A stretch of DNA of 64,000 bases, taken from contig NZ_AUGE01000014.1 in NCBI RefSeq assembly GCF_000426865.1, positions 1 to 64,000 on the forward strand. Reading direction: 5' to 3'. The position numbers were made by a program, and so were the translations under genes. This DNA comes from Citrifermentans bremense R1 (lineage in GTDB: Bacteria > Desulfobacterota > Desulfuromonadia > Geobacterales > Geobacteraceae). This document shows, piece after piece, positions 51,573 to 60,588 of this stretch (within the stretch, counting starts at the first letter, position 1; each line of letters begins with the position of its first letter). The notes under the pieces are model-generated. The model searched no databases and was not told where the DNA came from. It saw nothing but the letters and a program-made list of their open reading frames with translations.

Positions 51573-52520
51573 CTAGATCCTATCCAGTATCCCCGCAGCC
51601 AGAAGGGGGATCATGATCTCGTGGTGGCCGGTGACGGTGTAGCCGCGGCTCTCACCGGAGGTGGGACGCTTCACCACGTTGGTGAGAGGACGGTAGTGCT
51701 GCTGCATGTCGAAATTCGCGGTGGTGAAGTGATCGACGTGATGCCCCAGGTTCTGCGCTATGGAGAGCGCCTTCAAAAACACCTCGGGAAGGAGCACCGC
51801 GCTCCCGATGTTCAGATAGACCCCGCCGTCGCCAAGCTCGGAAACGACGGAGGCGAAGGTGCGGAAATCGGTGAAGCTGGCCGCCCCCAGCACCGCCCCG
51901 TCGGCGGAGGGGTGCTGGTGCGTGATGTCGGTGCCGATGGCGACGTGCACGGTGACGGGGATGCCGTTCTTGACGCAGGCGGCCATGAGGCTCTGCTCGC
52001 GGTAGGGGAGCTCGCGCTCCAGGATCATCCTTCCTAGCGACTCCCCGTGCCCCAGCCCCTGGGCCACCCCCTCTTTGAGCGCCTCGTTGATCTGACTCCC
52101 GGTCTCCTCGGCCATGCCGAAATTCCCCGCGTGGAGCACGGCCCCCACGTCCTCGCTGGTGGCGCCGATGAGCGCGATCTCGAAGTCGTGGATGGAACCG
52201 GCACCGTTGAGGGCCACGGCGGTAACGACGCCCGCCTCGATCAACGATTTGAGCACCGGTTGCAGTCCGCACTTGATGACGTGCCCCCCCATCGCCATCA
52301 CCACCGGCTTTCCCTTCTTGCGCGCAGCAACCACCGCATCGATGACGCGATTGAGGGACAGGGAGCCCAACTGGTTCGGCATGGCCGCCAAGAGGTCGGC
52401 TACGGTCATCCCCGGCCGCACCGGCAGGGCGAAGTCGTCCTTGACGTTCATCTTGTTCTTCCGCGTGGCGAGGGGGTAGGTGCTGACACCTGAGAAATCG
52501 AGCGGGCGGTATTTCTTCAC
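51573..52520 (-). CDS. Uncharacterised protein with a deoxyhypusine-synthase-like pattern
   Basis: 315 residues, GTG start with AAGGAT upstream. The central part (VVMAMGGHVIKCGLQPVLKS, GVVTAVALNGAGSIHDFEIA, GMAEETGSQINEALKEGVAQ, VHVAIGTDITHQHPSADGAV) suggests an NAD-binding DHS-like Rossmann fold with a His/Asp-rich site, but the family and reaction are not certain. The N-terminus (MKKYRPLDFSGVSTYPLATR) is conserved-looking. No signal peptide or membrane helix. It lies between the four-helix cassette and the UDP-glucuronate epimerase gene in the surface-sugar operon. Bacteria do not use deoxyhypusine, so a different substrate is expected. Confidence 0.55.
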   Translation of the reverse strand: MKKYRPLDFSGVSTYPLATRKNKMNVKDDFALPVRPGMTVADLLAAMPNQLGSLSLNRVIDAVVAARKKGKPVVMAMGGHVIKCGLQPVLKSLIEAGVVTAVALNGAGSIHDFEIALIGATSEDVGAVLHAGNFGMAEETGSQINEALKEGVAQGLGHGESLGRMILERELPYREQSLMAACVKNGIPVTVHVAIGTDITHQHPSADGAVLGAASFTDFRTFASVVSELGDGGVYLNIGSAVLLPEVFLKALSIAQNLGHHVDHFTTANFDMQQHYRPLTNVVKRPTSGESRGYTVTGHHEIMIPLLAAGILDRI

Positions 52521-52606
52521 GAGCTATCCTTTTCGCATTTTAGCGCCGGCTGCCAACTCCGGAACTTCGGCTGGCCATCGAACGCGCCCCTGGGAGAATG
52601 CCCCTT

Positions 52607-53617
52607 CTAGACCTTGTAGAAATCCCGGTACCAGGCGACGAAGCGGGCTATGCCGTCCTCGATGGAGGTGGCCGGCTTGAAGCCGACGTCCCGCATCAGG
52701 TCGTCCACGTCGGCGTAGGTCGCCGGGACGTCGCCGGCCTGGATCGGGAGCAGGTTCTTCTGCGCCTCTTTCCCCAGCGCCTTTTCCAGCACCTCGATGA
52801 AGCGCAAGAGCTCCACCGGGTTGTTGTTCCCGATGTTGTAGATCTTGTAAGGGGCGTAGCTCGTCCCCGGATCCGGGTTCGCCCCGCTCCAGCCGGCTTC
52901 GCCGGGAGGAACGCTGTCGATCACGCGGCTTACGCCTTCCACGATGTCGTCGATGAAGGTGAAGTCGCGCTGCATCTTCCCGTAGTTGAAGACGTCGATC
53001 GGCTTCCCCTCCAGGATCGCCTTGGTGAAGAGGAACAGCGCCATGTCGGGACGCCCCCACGGTCCATAGACGGTGAAAAAGCGCAGCCCCGTGGTGGGGA
53101 GCCCGTACAGGCTGGAATAGGTGTGTGCCATCAGTTCGTTCGCCTTCTTGGTGGCGGCGTAGAGCGAGACCGGATGGTCCACGTTGTGGTGCACCGAGAA
53201 GGGCATCGTGGCGTTGGCGCCGTAGACCGAGGAGGACGAGGCGTAGACCAGGTGCTTCACCTTGTTGTGGCGGCATCCCTCCAGGATGTTGATGAAGCCT
53301 GAGATGTTGCTGTCGATGTAGGCGTAGGGGTTCTGGATCGAGTAACGTACCCCGGCCTGGGCGGCGAGGTTCACCACGGAATCGAACTTCTCTGCGGCGA
53401 AGAGGCGGGCTATCCCCTCCCGGTCCTCAAGGTTCATCCGCACGAAGCGGAAGCCAGGCTTTCCTTCCAGCCGCGCCAGCCTCCCCTCTTTCAGGCTCAC
53501 TTCATAATAGTCGTTCAGGTTGTCGAGGCCGACCACCTCGCATCCCTTGGCGAGGAGCCTGTGGGAAAGGTGCGAGCCTATGAAACCCGCTGCGCCGGTA
53601 ACAAGTATCTTTGTCAT
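52607..53617 (-). CDS. UDP-glucuronate 4-epimerase (NAD-dependent)
   Basis: 336 residues of the extended short-chain dehydrogenase family. NAD motif [20 protein letters not shown], catalytic [14 protein letters not shown] with [11 protein letters not shown] (Tyr-x3-Lys), and the CapI/GAE-type [20 protein letters not shown]. This class makes UDP-galacturonate from UDP-glucuronate for LPS or capsule. GGGAGG precedes the ATG. The operon also includes GT9/GT2 genes. The UDP-glucose dehydrogenase that would supply it is not here. Confidence 0.88.
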   Translation of the reverse strand: MTKILVTGAAGFIGSHLSHRLLAKGCEVVGLDNLNDYYEVSLKEGRLARLEGKPGFRFVRMNLEDREGIARLFAAEKFDSVVNLAAQAGVRYSIQNPYAYIDSNISGFINILEGCRHNKVKHLVYASSSSVYGANATMPFSVHHNVDHPVSLYAATKKANELMAHTYSSLYGLPTTGLRFFTVYGPWGRPDMALFLFTKAILEGKPIDVFNYGKMQRDFTFIDDIVEGVSRVIDSVPPGEAGWSGANPDPGTSYAPYKIYNIGNNNPVELLRFIEVLEKALGKEAQKNLLPIQAGDVPATYADVDDLMRDVGFKPATSIEDGIARFVAWYRDFYKV

Positions 53618-53647
53618 CTGACCTCCCAGGATTCTAAAAAAGATATC

Positions 53648-54643
53648 TTAAGCGGAGTCGCCACTTTGCAACATTTCCTTCACTGCCGACAGCACCTCTT
53701 CCGGAGTTATCCCCTCCATGCACGCCAGGTACCTGCCGTTATCGCATTTGCGGCTGCGGCATGGGACACAATCCACATCATGCGCCTGCATCACCCTGTG
53801 TCCGCTGCCAACCGGCCCCGTCCTGAGTGGGTCGGCAGCGCCGAAAAGCGCCAGCACCTTGGTGCCTACCGCGGTGCTCACGTGCATCGGTCCTGTGTCC
53901 CCCGTCACCAGCAAATCGCACTTTTGCAGCACGGCGCCCAGTTGCAGCAGGGTGGTGGTTCCGGTCAGCACGACAGGCTCGGAGCCAGCTCCCGCCAGGA
54001 TCGCTTGGGCCAAAGGTGTGTCTTCGCTTCCGCCAATGATCAGCACCTTCGCCCCCAGCTCCCCGGCCAGCAGATCGCACAGCCTTGCGAAGTTCGTCGT
54101 GCTCCAACGGTTCACCGGATGGCTTGCGCCCGGGTTGATCGCTATCACCGGTTGCTTCTGCGCGCCCAAGGAGGCAAGGAGTTCTTCGGCGTAGCGCTTG
54201 TCGTCCGTTCCCGTGTAGAGCTCCAAAGTGGTGTCGCAGGCAAGGGGGTCGATTCCCAACGGACGCAGAACCTCCAGGTGGTTGACCACGGCATGCTGCG
54301 CGTTTTTCTTGTGGTAGATCAGGACGCGGCAGGGGAACGCCGCGGAAGCCAGCACCCAGGCCTTCAGGTTGCTCCGCTGGTAGTTCAGCACCAGGTCGTA
54401 CTTCTCCTCCCTGAGCCGGCTCCAGAGCCTGAGTACCCCGCCCCAACTGCGCTGTTCCCCCCTCTTGTCAAAGATGACCGTGTCGTACACCATCGGGTTG
54501 TGCGCGAAGAGCGAGGCGGTGAACCGGGAGCTGACTAAAACGGTGATCCTGGCCTGCGGGTAACGCCTGTGCAGCGCCCGCAGTACAGGTGTTAGTTGCA
54601 AAAGGTCGCCGATGGCGCCCGGCTTGATGAGGAGTATTCTCAT
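53648..54643 (-). CDS. GT9-family heptosyltransferase
   Basis: 331 residues from the ATG at 54643 (MRILLIKPGAIGDLLQLTPV); an in-frame extension to 55078 overlaps the next gene and is rejected. GT9 marks: VINPGASHPVNRWSTTNFA-like, KVLIIGGSEDTPLAQAIL, CDLLVTGDTGPMHVSTAVGT and ALFGAADPLRTGP. A C-terminal CVPCRSRKCDNG suggests a metal or disulfide site as in WaaF-like enzymes. Adds a heptose or related sugar to the LPS core. It overlaps the next gene upstream by four bases. Confidence 0.85.
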   Translation of the reverse strand: MRILLIKPGAIGDLLQLTPVLRALHRRYPQARITVLVSSRFTASLFAHNPMVYDTVIFDKRGEQRSWGGVLRLWSRLREEKYDLVLNYQRSNLKAWVLASAAFPCRVLIYHKKNAQHAVVNHLEVLRPLGIDPLACDTTLELYTGTDDKRYAEELLASLGAQKQPVIAINPGASHPVNRWSTTNFARLCDLLAGELGAKVLIIGGSEDTPLAQAILAGAGSEPVVLTGTTTLLQLGAVLQKCDLLVTGDTGPMHVSTAVGTKVLALFGAADPLRTGPVGSGHRVMQAHDVDCVPCRSRKCDNGRYLACMEGITPEEVLSAVKEMLQSGDSA

Positions 54644-55593
54644 GGCTTCCCGTTCCCTTCGTTGCCGGTGCGTAGGTTTCCACCGTGCGCTCCCCCGCGA
54701 ATGACCGTCTTCCAAAGCAGCTTGGTCAGAACCCGCCGGTACAGCTTCAGGTAGAGTGGGGCTGCCTCCAGAGCCCTGGCAACCTGCTTTAACGCCCCCT
54801 TGGCATCGCCGCTCTCGGCCATGGCGTACGCCAACTCGTACTCCAGCATGGCGATCTTCCTTCCCATCGACTTGCCGTGTCTGAACCCGAGTTCCCTGTT
54901 GACCACCGTCATGGCAAGCACCGTCTGGCGCATGTTGTCGTGCGTTTTCCTTTGGGACCAGACCCCGCCCTGGTGCACTCGGTACGAAGCCAGTATCTCG
55001 TCCAGGTAGGCGTAAAGGCCGTGCTCCGCGTTCAACACGTGCAGGGGCCAGTCCCCCATGGGGAGGTCGTAGAACCATTTTGGGAAGTCGCCGAACAGGC
55101 CGTTTCGAAACACTGTCGAGCAGGTCGGGATGAAAAAGTCGGAGGCTATGTCGCGTTGATCAAAAAGCATCTTGAGGGGCTTGCGGTGAAAAAGGTGCGG
55201 CTCGCGCCCGTCGCCGTAGACCACCTCAACGTTGTGAAAGCAGGCGGCGCATTCCGGATTGGCGTCCAGAAAATCGACCTGCCTTTGCAGCTTATTGCGC
55301 GACGTCCAGAAGTCGTCCCCCTCCAGGATGGCGACGTACTCGCCGCGGCACTCCTTGCAGGTGGCTGCGAAGTTCCTGATCATCCCCAGGTTCTTCTCGG
55401 GCAAAAGCAGGCGTATCCGGTCTGGGTGCCTTTCCTGGTACTCCATGAGGATGTCACGCGTCTCGTCTGTCGAGCAGTCCTCACCGACGACGATCTCGTA
55501 GTCGAATCCCACCTGTTGCATAAGCACGCTCTCCAGGGCCTGCGCAATGAAGGGGGCGTGGTTGTAGGTGATCATGAGGACGCTTAGTTTCAT
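54640..55593 (-). CDS. GT2-family glycosyltransferase
   Basis: 317 residues. GT-A fold with SVLMITYNHAPFIAQALESV, VVGEDCSTDETRDI, and GEYVAILEGDDFW, which holds a DxD-like EGDD. The C-terminal helix region (GLYAYLDEILASYRVHQGGV) is common in surface-polysaccharide enzymes. Cytoplasmic, peripheral. Sugar donor and acceptor cannot be read from the sequence. It is four bases from the DegT-family aminotransferase gene. Confidence 0.82.
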   Translation of the reverse strand: MKLSVLMITYNHAPFIAQALESVLMQQVGFDYEIVVGEDCSTDETRDILMEYQERHPDRIRLLLPEKNLGMIRNFAATCKECRGEYVAILEGDDFWTSRNKLQRQVDFLDANPECAACFHNVEVVYGDGREPHLFHRKPLKMLFDQRDIASDFFIPTCSTVFRNGLFGDFPKWFYDLPMGDWPLHVLNAEHGLYAYLDEILASYRVHQGGVWSQRKTHDNMRQTVLAMTVVNRELGFRHGKSMGRKIAMLEYELAYAMAESGDAKGALKQVARALEAAPLYLKLYRRVLTKLLWKTVIRGGAHGGNLRTGNEGNGKP

Positions 55594-55596
55594 CGG

Positions 55597-56805
55597 TTAT
55601 CCCTGCACCTGCAGCATGTGGCGGAGTTTCTTGCCGTTTGTCACCGCTAGCCTGATCACGCCGCAGATGGCGTCGATCGCTGCCGGCCCCACAGAGGTGC
55701 CATTGGGAAGCGACATCACCCGGTCGGCAAGCCTTTCCGTGTTGGGAAGTAGCAGCCCCGCATGGGGGAAATAGGAGCAGTAAGGCTCCATCTGGTGGCA
55801 GCCCGGGTAGAAGTAGCGCCGCGCCAGAACGTTCTCCTTGTGCAGCACGTCCACCAGCTGGTCCCGGCTCACCCCCGCTAGGTCCTCGTCAATCTCCGCC
55901 ACTATGTACTGGTAGTTGCATTTCTCGGCGCCGTCGTAGTCGATCAGACGCACGCCCCTAAGGCCGGCGAGCCTCTCACGGTAAAGCTCGTAATTGCGAC
56001 GGTTCACGTCGATGAAACCCTCCAGCCCTTCCAGCGAGGTGAGCCCCATGGCGGCAGACATCTCACTCATCTTGCCGTTGGTCCCGATGTAGTCCACGTT
56101 ATCATAGCCGGCGAATCCGAAGTTTTTCATGCGGCGGATCTTGACCGCGAGGTCGTCGTCGTTGGTGGCCACTGCTCCGCCCTCGAAGGTATTGAAGAAC
56201 TTGGTGGCGTGAAAACTGAAGACTTCGGCGTCGCCGAAGCTACCGATCATCTGACCTTTGTGGGAACAGGCGAAGGCATGGGCGGCGTCGAAGATAAGCT
56301 TCAGGCCGCGCCGGTTTGCTATCGCCGTCAGCTCCTCGATCGCGCACGGCCTTCCCCAAACGTGGACCGCGAGGATCCCGGTGGTGCGTGGGGTGATCAT
56401 TTTTTCCACGCAGAGGGGATCGAGGTTGTGCGTAGTCGGGTCTATGTCGCAAAAGACCGGGGTGATCTGCTGCCACTGCAGGGAGTGCGGTGTGGCAACG
56501 AAGGTGAAAGAGGGAACTATCACCTCGCCCGTCATCCCCACCCCGCGGATCGCTATCTCCAAGGCGACGGTTGCGTTGCACATGGCGATGCAGTGCTTGA
56601 CGCCGATGTATTCCGCCATCCTTTTCTCGAACTCCTGGACGTACTTGCCGTTGTTGGTGAACCAGCGCCTCTCCAGGATGTCGTTGACCCGCGCCAGGAA
56701 GTCCTCGCTATTGCCGACGTTGGGACGGCCGACCACCTGCGCTTCGTTGAAAATAGGCTTGCCGGTGAATATCCCCAGCTCGTCTACAGTGTTCTTAGCT
56801 TTCAT
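55597..56805 (-). CDS. DegT/DnrJ/EryC1/StrS-family sugar aminotransferase
   Basis: 402 residues. PLP-binding Lys202 in FSFHATKFFNTFEGGAVATN, Asp173 in LIFDAAHAF, and PSFTFVATPHSL. The family transaminates keto-sugar nucleotides with glutamate. The closest operon partner is a PglD-like acetyltransferase overlapping by eleven bases; together they would make an N-acetylated amino sugar such as a 4-acetamido-4,6-dideoxyhexose. The 4,6-dehydratase that would start such a path is not in the window. Confidence 0.9.
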   Translation of the reverse strand: MKAKNTVDELGIFTGKPIFNEAQVVGRPNVGNSEDFLARVNDILERRWFTNNGKYVQEFEKRMAEYIGVKHCIAMCNATVALEIAIRGVGMTGEVIVPSFTFVATPHSLQWQQITPVFCDIDPTTHNLDPLCVEKMITPRTTGILAVHVWGRPCAIEELTAIANRRGLKLIFDAAHAFACSHKGQMIGSFGDAEVFSFHATKFFNTFEGGAVATNDDDLAVKIRRMKNFGFAGYDNVDYIGTNGKMSEMSAAMGLTSLEGLEGFIDVNRRNYELYRERLAGLRGVRLIDYDGAEKCNYQYIVAEIDEDLAGVSRDQLVDVLHKENVLARRYFYPGCHQMEPYCSYFPHAGLLLPNTERLADRVMSLPNGTSVGPAAIDAICGVIRLAVTNGKKLRHMLQVQG

Positions 56806-57445
56806 CCGTCAACCTCTTCATCACCCGGGCCGGCACGCCGTAGGCAAGCACGCCGCCAGGAACATCTTCAACCACGACGGAACCTGCACCGATCATGGAG
56901 CCCGCGCCGATCGTCAGGCCATCCGCAACACTCGATCCGATCCCCACCCATGTCCCCCTGCCGACGCGGACCCTCCCGGCCAGGCGCACGCCCGGGCAGA
57001 TGTGCGCGCCGTCGGCGATCAAGCACTCGTGGTCCACGCTGGCACAGGTGTTGACTATCACGTTTTCGCCGATAACCGCACCGGGATTGATCACCGCCCC
57101 GGCGACGACGACCGTCCCTGCGCCTACCAGGGCGTCAGCGGCGACCGTGGCGCTCGGGTGTATCGCCTTCCCCAGCGCATACCCATAGCCGCGAGCCACC
57201 TCCGCCAGCCTAAGCCGCGCCTCGCAATTGCCGAAACCGAAAACCAGGTGCTCCACCCCTTCGCGCCTCAACTCCAGGAGAACCTCACGTCTTCCAAAAA
57301 CCGGGAATCCGCAAAACGTCCTTCCAGGCAGTTCCGGGTTATAGTCGTCCAGGAAGCCGACTATTTCGTACTCCCTGCCGAGCGTCAGGGCATCGGCTAC
57401 GACCATGGCGTGGCCAGAGGCTCCCCAAATGATGATTTTTTTCAT
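56795..57445 (-). CDS. PglD-like sugar O/N-acetyltransferase
   Basis: 216 residues from the ATG at 57445. N-terminal small Rossmann-like domain (KKIIIWGASGHAMVVADALT, EIVGFLDDYNPEL) and a left-handed beta-helix of hexapeptide repeats (HPSATVAADALVGAGTVVVA, NTCASVDHECLIADGAHICP, VGIGSSVADGLTIGAGSMIG). The catalytic His is probably in ASVDHECLI. The architecture is that of PglD/NeuD-type acetyltransferases that act on UDP-amino sugars. Confidence 0.88.
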   Translation of the reverse strand: MKKIIIWGASGHAMVVADALTLGREYEIVGFLDDYNPELPGRTFCGFPVFGRREVLLELRREGVEHLVFGFGNCEARLRLAEVARGYGYALGKAIHPSATVAADALVGAGTVVVAGAVINPGAVIGENVIVNTCASVDHECLIADGAHICPGVRLAGRVRVGRGTWVGIGSSVADGLTIGAGSMIGAGSVVVEDVPGGVLAYGVPARVMKRLTDES

Positions 57446-57520
57446 AGCGGTCCACTTCCTGCCGTTTTTCCATCCTGTGAGAGCCACTGAGATTATCGTT
57501 TTCTCAAGACGTGCCTTTTT

Positions 57521-58471
57521 CTACCTCAGCCCTCGAATGCGCGCGCGGCAAGAAAACTTCCAAAACGGGTTCAGCAGCTTGTACAGGGGGATCTGCAAAA
57601 AGAACTTCCCCTGCGGCAGGCGGCGCGAGATCCTCGCCAGAGCAGCTTCCCTGCTGATGAGCCTGCTTTTGTACCCCTTCCATATGCGGTACAGCTGGTT
57701 GTACGCCAGGAACCGTCCCGCCGGTGTACTCGCAGATAGCTGCGCCTGCGGGCCATATTCGTCCAGCAGGGCGAGCATCTCCTCGACGTGCACCAAGTTC
57801 CGCACGTTCTTCCGCGTCTGCTGCTCGCCGTGCACCCGGAAGGAAGCCAAAGGCTCGTCCAGATAGGCGAGGCTCCCCTGGGCCAGCAGGTGGAACCACA
57901 TCTCCAGGTCCACCAGTTGGTTGTACCTGCTGTTGAACCCCCGCGCCCCCTGGCTTTTCCTGAACATTGCCACGGAGGGCTCACCAATCAGGTTCTTCTG
58001 GGTGTACAGGCAAAGGTTCATCATCTCGGTGCCGCTTAGCTCCAGATGCGCCGGCAGGGAACTGAGCACCTTGATCACCTGGGAGTGCTCGTCGATGATG
58101 TTCCGTGCGCTCGCCACCAGCGACACGGCGGGGTGACGGTCTAGGACCTGCACCATCTTATGCAACGCTTCGGGCGAACAGTGGAGGTCGTCGCAGAGCA
58201 GGAACTTGATGTAATCCCCGCGCGCAGCATTCAGGCAGGTGTTCCAGTTCTGCACCATGCCGAGATTTTCCTGGTGCACCCAGGTGATGATGCGCGCATC
58301 CTGTGCCGCGTACTGCGCTGCAATCCGGCTGCTTTGGTCGCTGGAGCAGTCGTCGAGGATCAGGAGCTCGTAGTCGGTGAAGCTCTGTGCCAGCACGGAC
58401 TCGATCGCTTCGGCCAGAAAGGCCGCGCAATTGTAGGACGGTATACAGACGGTGACCCGCGGCGGACTCAT
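57521..58471 (-). CDS. GT2-family glycosyltransferase
   Basis: 316 residues. RVTVCIPSYNCAAFLAEAIE, LLILDDCSSDQSSRIAAQYA, VHQENLGMVQNWNTCL, and YIKFLLCDDLHCSPEAL, which holds the DD metal site. An ordinary cytoplasmic GT-A enzyme, specificity unknown. It overlaps the next GT2 gene by four bases. A 75-base gap separates it from the PglD-like gene. Confidence 0.82.
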   Translation of the reverse strand: MSPPRVTVCIPSYNCAAFLAEAIESVLAQSFTDYELLILDDCSSDQSSRIAAQYAAQDARIITWVHQENLGMVQNWNTCLNAARGDYIKFLLCDDLHCSPEALHKMVQVLDRHPAVSLVASARNIIDEHSQVIKVLSSLPAHLELSGTEMMNLCLYTQKNLIGEPSVAMFRKSQGARGFNSRYNQLVDLEMWFHLLAQGSLAYLDEPLASFRVHGEQQTRKNVRNLVHVEEMLALLDEYGPQAQLSASTPAGRFLAYNQLYRIWKGYKSRLISREAALARISRRLPQGKFFLQIPLYKLLNPFWKFSCRARIRGLR

Positions 58472-59406
58472 GAGCCGGCTCTTCCCGTCCTGCTCACAAT
58501 CTCGGCATCTCCAATTTTCAGGTGGCCGACCACCTCTTTTCGCAGCCTGCGCACCTCGCCCAGCAGCTGCAGTGCCCGGTAGAAGGCCTTGTAGTAGGTG
58601 AAATCGAGCCAGAGAAAGCTCACCGCCAGCCGCAGCAGGACGTGCAGGCAGTGCCTGAAGAGAAAGGGGCCATCGGTCAGGTTTATCCAGTGAAAGAGAA
58701 AGCGGTTACGGAAGTACACGGTCCTTTTCACGTTTTTCTTGGTTTTGCCGATGGTAGCGCTCGAATAGTGCCAGACGGTGGTTGCAGGATCGTAGAGACT
58801 TTTCCACCCCCGCTTCCAGGCCCGGTAGGAGAGGTCCACGTCCTCGAAAAGGTACGGGGAGTAGATCTCGGCGTAACCTCCCAGCGTCCGGAACATCTCC
58901 ATGCGGTACGCGACGCAGGCCCCCACCGCGTACATGTTCTCCCGGACGGGGTGGGTTTCCCCTATCGGCGCGAAGCCCCCTTTGAGGAAACCCTTGCCGT
59001 ACAGGCCGACGACCACCCCCTGGTTCCGCCCTTCGCGCTCGGCCAATATCGTGGGAGTGACGGCAAAAACATCGGCGTCGTCGAAGTGCTTCAGCAAGGG
59101 GGCGATGAAGTCGACACTCACCTCGACATCGCTGTTTATGCAAAATGCCACGGGATGCCTGACGGCGGCCATGCCGACGTTGCAGGTCTTGGAAAAACCG
59201 GCGTTGACGGCATTGACGATCAGTTTCGCCATCGGGAATGCGTCGCGTATAAATGCGCAACTGCCGTCCGTGCTGCAATCGTCGACGATGATCAACTCGG
59301 ACTCCCCCCCCCAATGCTCCATTGCTGCCACGATGGAGGGGAGGTTGGCCCGTAGCAGGCTTTCACCGTTGTAATTCGGGATTACTATGCTGATCGCTGA
59401 AACCAT
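58468..59406 (-). CDS. GT2-family glycosyltransferase
   Basis: 312 residues. SIVIPNYNGESLLRANLPSI, ELIIVDDCSTDGSCAF, NAGFSKTCNVGM, FCINSDVEV (metal motif NSD) and the aromatic end region YLFEDVDLSYRAWKRGWKSL followed by a hydrophobic segment near 230-262. The pattern resembles rhamnosyl- or glucosyltransferases such as WbbL-like proteins. The hydrophobic end may tether it to the membrane. Confidence 0.82.
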   Translation of the reverse strand: MVSAISIVIPNYNGESLLRANLPSIVAAMEHWGGESELIIVDDCSTDGSCAFIRDAFPMAKLIVNAVNAGFSKTCNVGMAAVRHPVAFCINSDVEVSVDFIAPLLKHFDDADVFAVTPTILAEREGRNQGVVVGLYGKGFLKGGFAPIGETHPVRENMYAVGACVAYRMEMFRTLGGYAEIYSPYLFEDVDLSYRAWKRGWKSLYDPATTVWHYSSATIGKTKKNVKRTVYFRNRFLFHWINLTDGPFLFRHCLHVLLRLAVSFLWLDFTYYKAFYRALQLLGEVRRLRKEVVGHLKIGDAEIVSRTGRAGS

Positions 59407-59516
59407 GTTTTCCTTAACGGGTGACTAAAAAGGATTTGGGCATGCTTTCGCTGCACCGAAAGATGAGCGCTCAGGCCGTGGCAACGGCTGCTCTCCTGCC
59501 GATGCAGTCGGCTTCG

Positions 59517-60557
59517 TCAGGAGAGCAGCCTGACGATCCCGGCAAGCACCGCCTCCACCTTGATGGAATCGCTGCACTGGGTGTCCTTGTCGCACTTGGT
59601 CCGGAAACATTTGGTGCAGTGCATGGGCGACTGCAGCACCACGTGCCGCTCCCCGAGAGGGCCGCTTCTTTTGCCGTCGCTCGCCCGGTAAAAGGAGACG
59701 GTGGGGGTCCCTACTGCGGCCGCCAGGTGCACCGGTCCGGTATCGCCCCCGACCACCAGGTCGACCTTCTTCAAGAGAGCGGTGAGCCCCTTAAGCGAGT
59801 AGCGGTCGAGAACCCTGCTCCCGGCCCCTATTTCCGCGGCGATCCCGGCCACAGCGGCGCGCTCCCCTTCATTGCCCCAGGGGAACAGAATGGAGGCGTC
59901 CGGGAACTGCTCCAATACCTCCCGCCCGAGGGCTACCCAGCTCTTCTTGCTCCAGAACTTGGTCTGCCAGGTGGTGCCGTACTGGAACAGGAACACCAGC
60001 CCGTCGGAGAGGGTCGCCAGGAGCGCTTCAGCGTTGGCGTCGTCCTCGGCCGAGGTGGCGATGCTCGACCGGAGCGTCATCTGGCTGAAATCCTTGCCGA
60101 AAGGGACGGAGACCAGGCGCAGGCATTTCTGGGTGACGTGGTAGTCCTGACGCCGCATCGGTATTCTGCGGGTGGTAAAGAGGGAATTCACCGACTCCTG
60201 CAGTTCGGGTGAATCGAACCCGATCCGGTCAGCCGCCCCAGAGAGCCAGCAGATCAGGCCGCTCTTCAGGTTCCCCTGGATGTCGAAGACGAAGGCGTAT
60301 TCGCGCTCCCGCAGTGCCTCCTTCAACCGGGCCACCTCGCTCCAGTGGGCGGGGAGAAAGGGGCGCTTGCGCCACGCCTTGGTCCGCACCGTGTGCAGCT
60401 GGGCTATGAGCGGGTTTCCTTCCAAAAGTTCCCGGAACGGCTCTTCCACCACCCAGTCGATCTCGATGCCGGGGGAGGCCTGCCTCAGGTAGTCAAGAAC
60501 CGGCAGGGCGCTGATGATGTCGCCAAGCGCCGACGCCTTGATGATCAGTACACGCAT
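59517..60557 (-). CDS. waaC: GT9-family heptosyltransferase I
   Basis: 346 residues. VLIIKASALGDIISALPVLD at the start and VDLVVGGDTGPVHLAAAVGT are the WaaC marks; the KWRPFLPAHWSEV-like region and DIQGNLKSGLICWLSGAADR match heptosyltransferase I. It adds the first heptose to Kdo. A C-terminal CTKCFRTKCDKDTQC cluster could bind metal. Two hairpins (59499-59513 and 59515-59535) lie at the 3' end. Confidence 0.82.
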   Translation of the reverse strand: MRVLIIKASALGDIISALPVLDYLRQASPGIEIDWVVEEPFRELLEGNPLIAQLHTVRTKAWRKRPFLPAHWSEVARLKEALREREYAFVFDIQGNLKSGLICWLSGAADRIGFDSPELQESVNSLFTTRRIPMRRQDYHVTQKCLRLVSVPFGKDFSQMTLRSSIATSAEDDANAEALLATLSDGLVFLFQYGTTWQTKFWSKKSWVALGREVLEQFPDASILFPWGNEGERAAVAGIAAEIGAGSRVLDRYSLKGLTALLKKVDLVVGGDTGPVHLAAAVGTPTVSFYRASDGKRSGPLGERHVVLQSPMHCTKCFRTKCDKDTQCSDSIKVEAVLAGIVRLLS

Positions 60558-60588
60558 AAACTCTTCTCTTTCTCTTCAGGTTACTCGG

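Noticed and set aside
54644-55078. 145-residue N-terminal extension of the GT9 protein
   Set aside because: Overlaps the GT2 gene completely and has shadow-type composition; the GT9 fold starts at MRILLIKPGAIGD.
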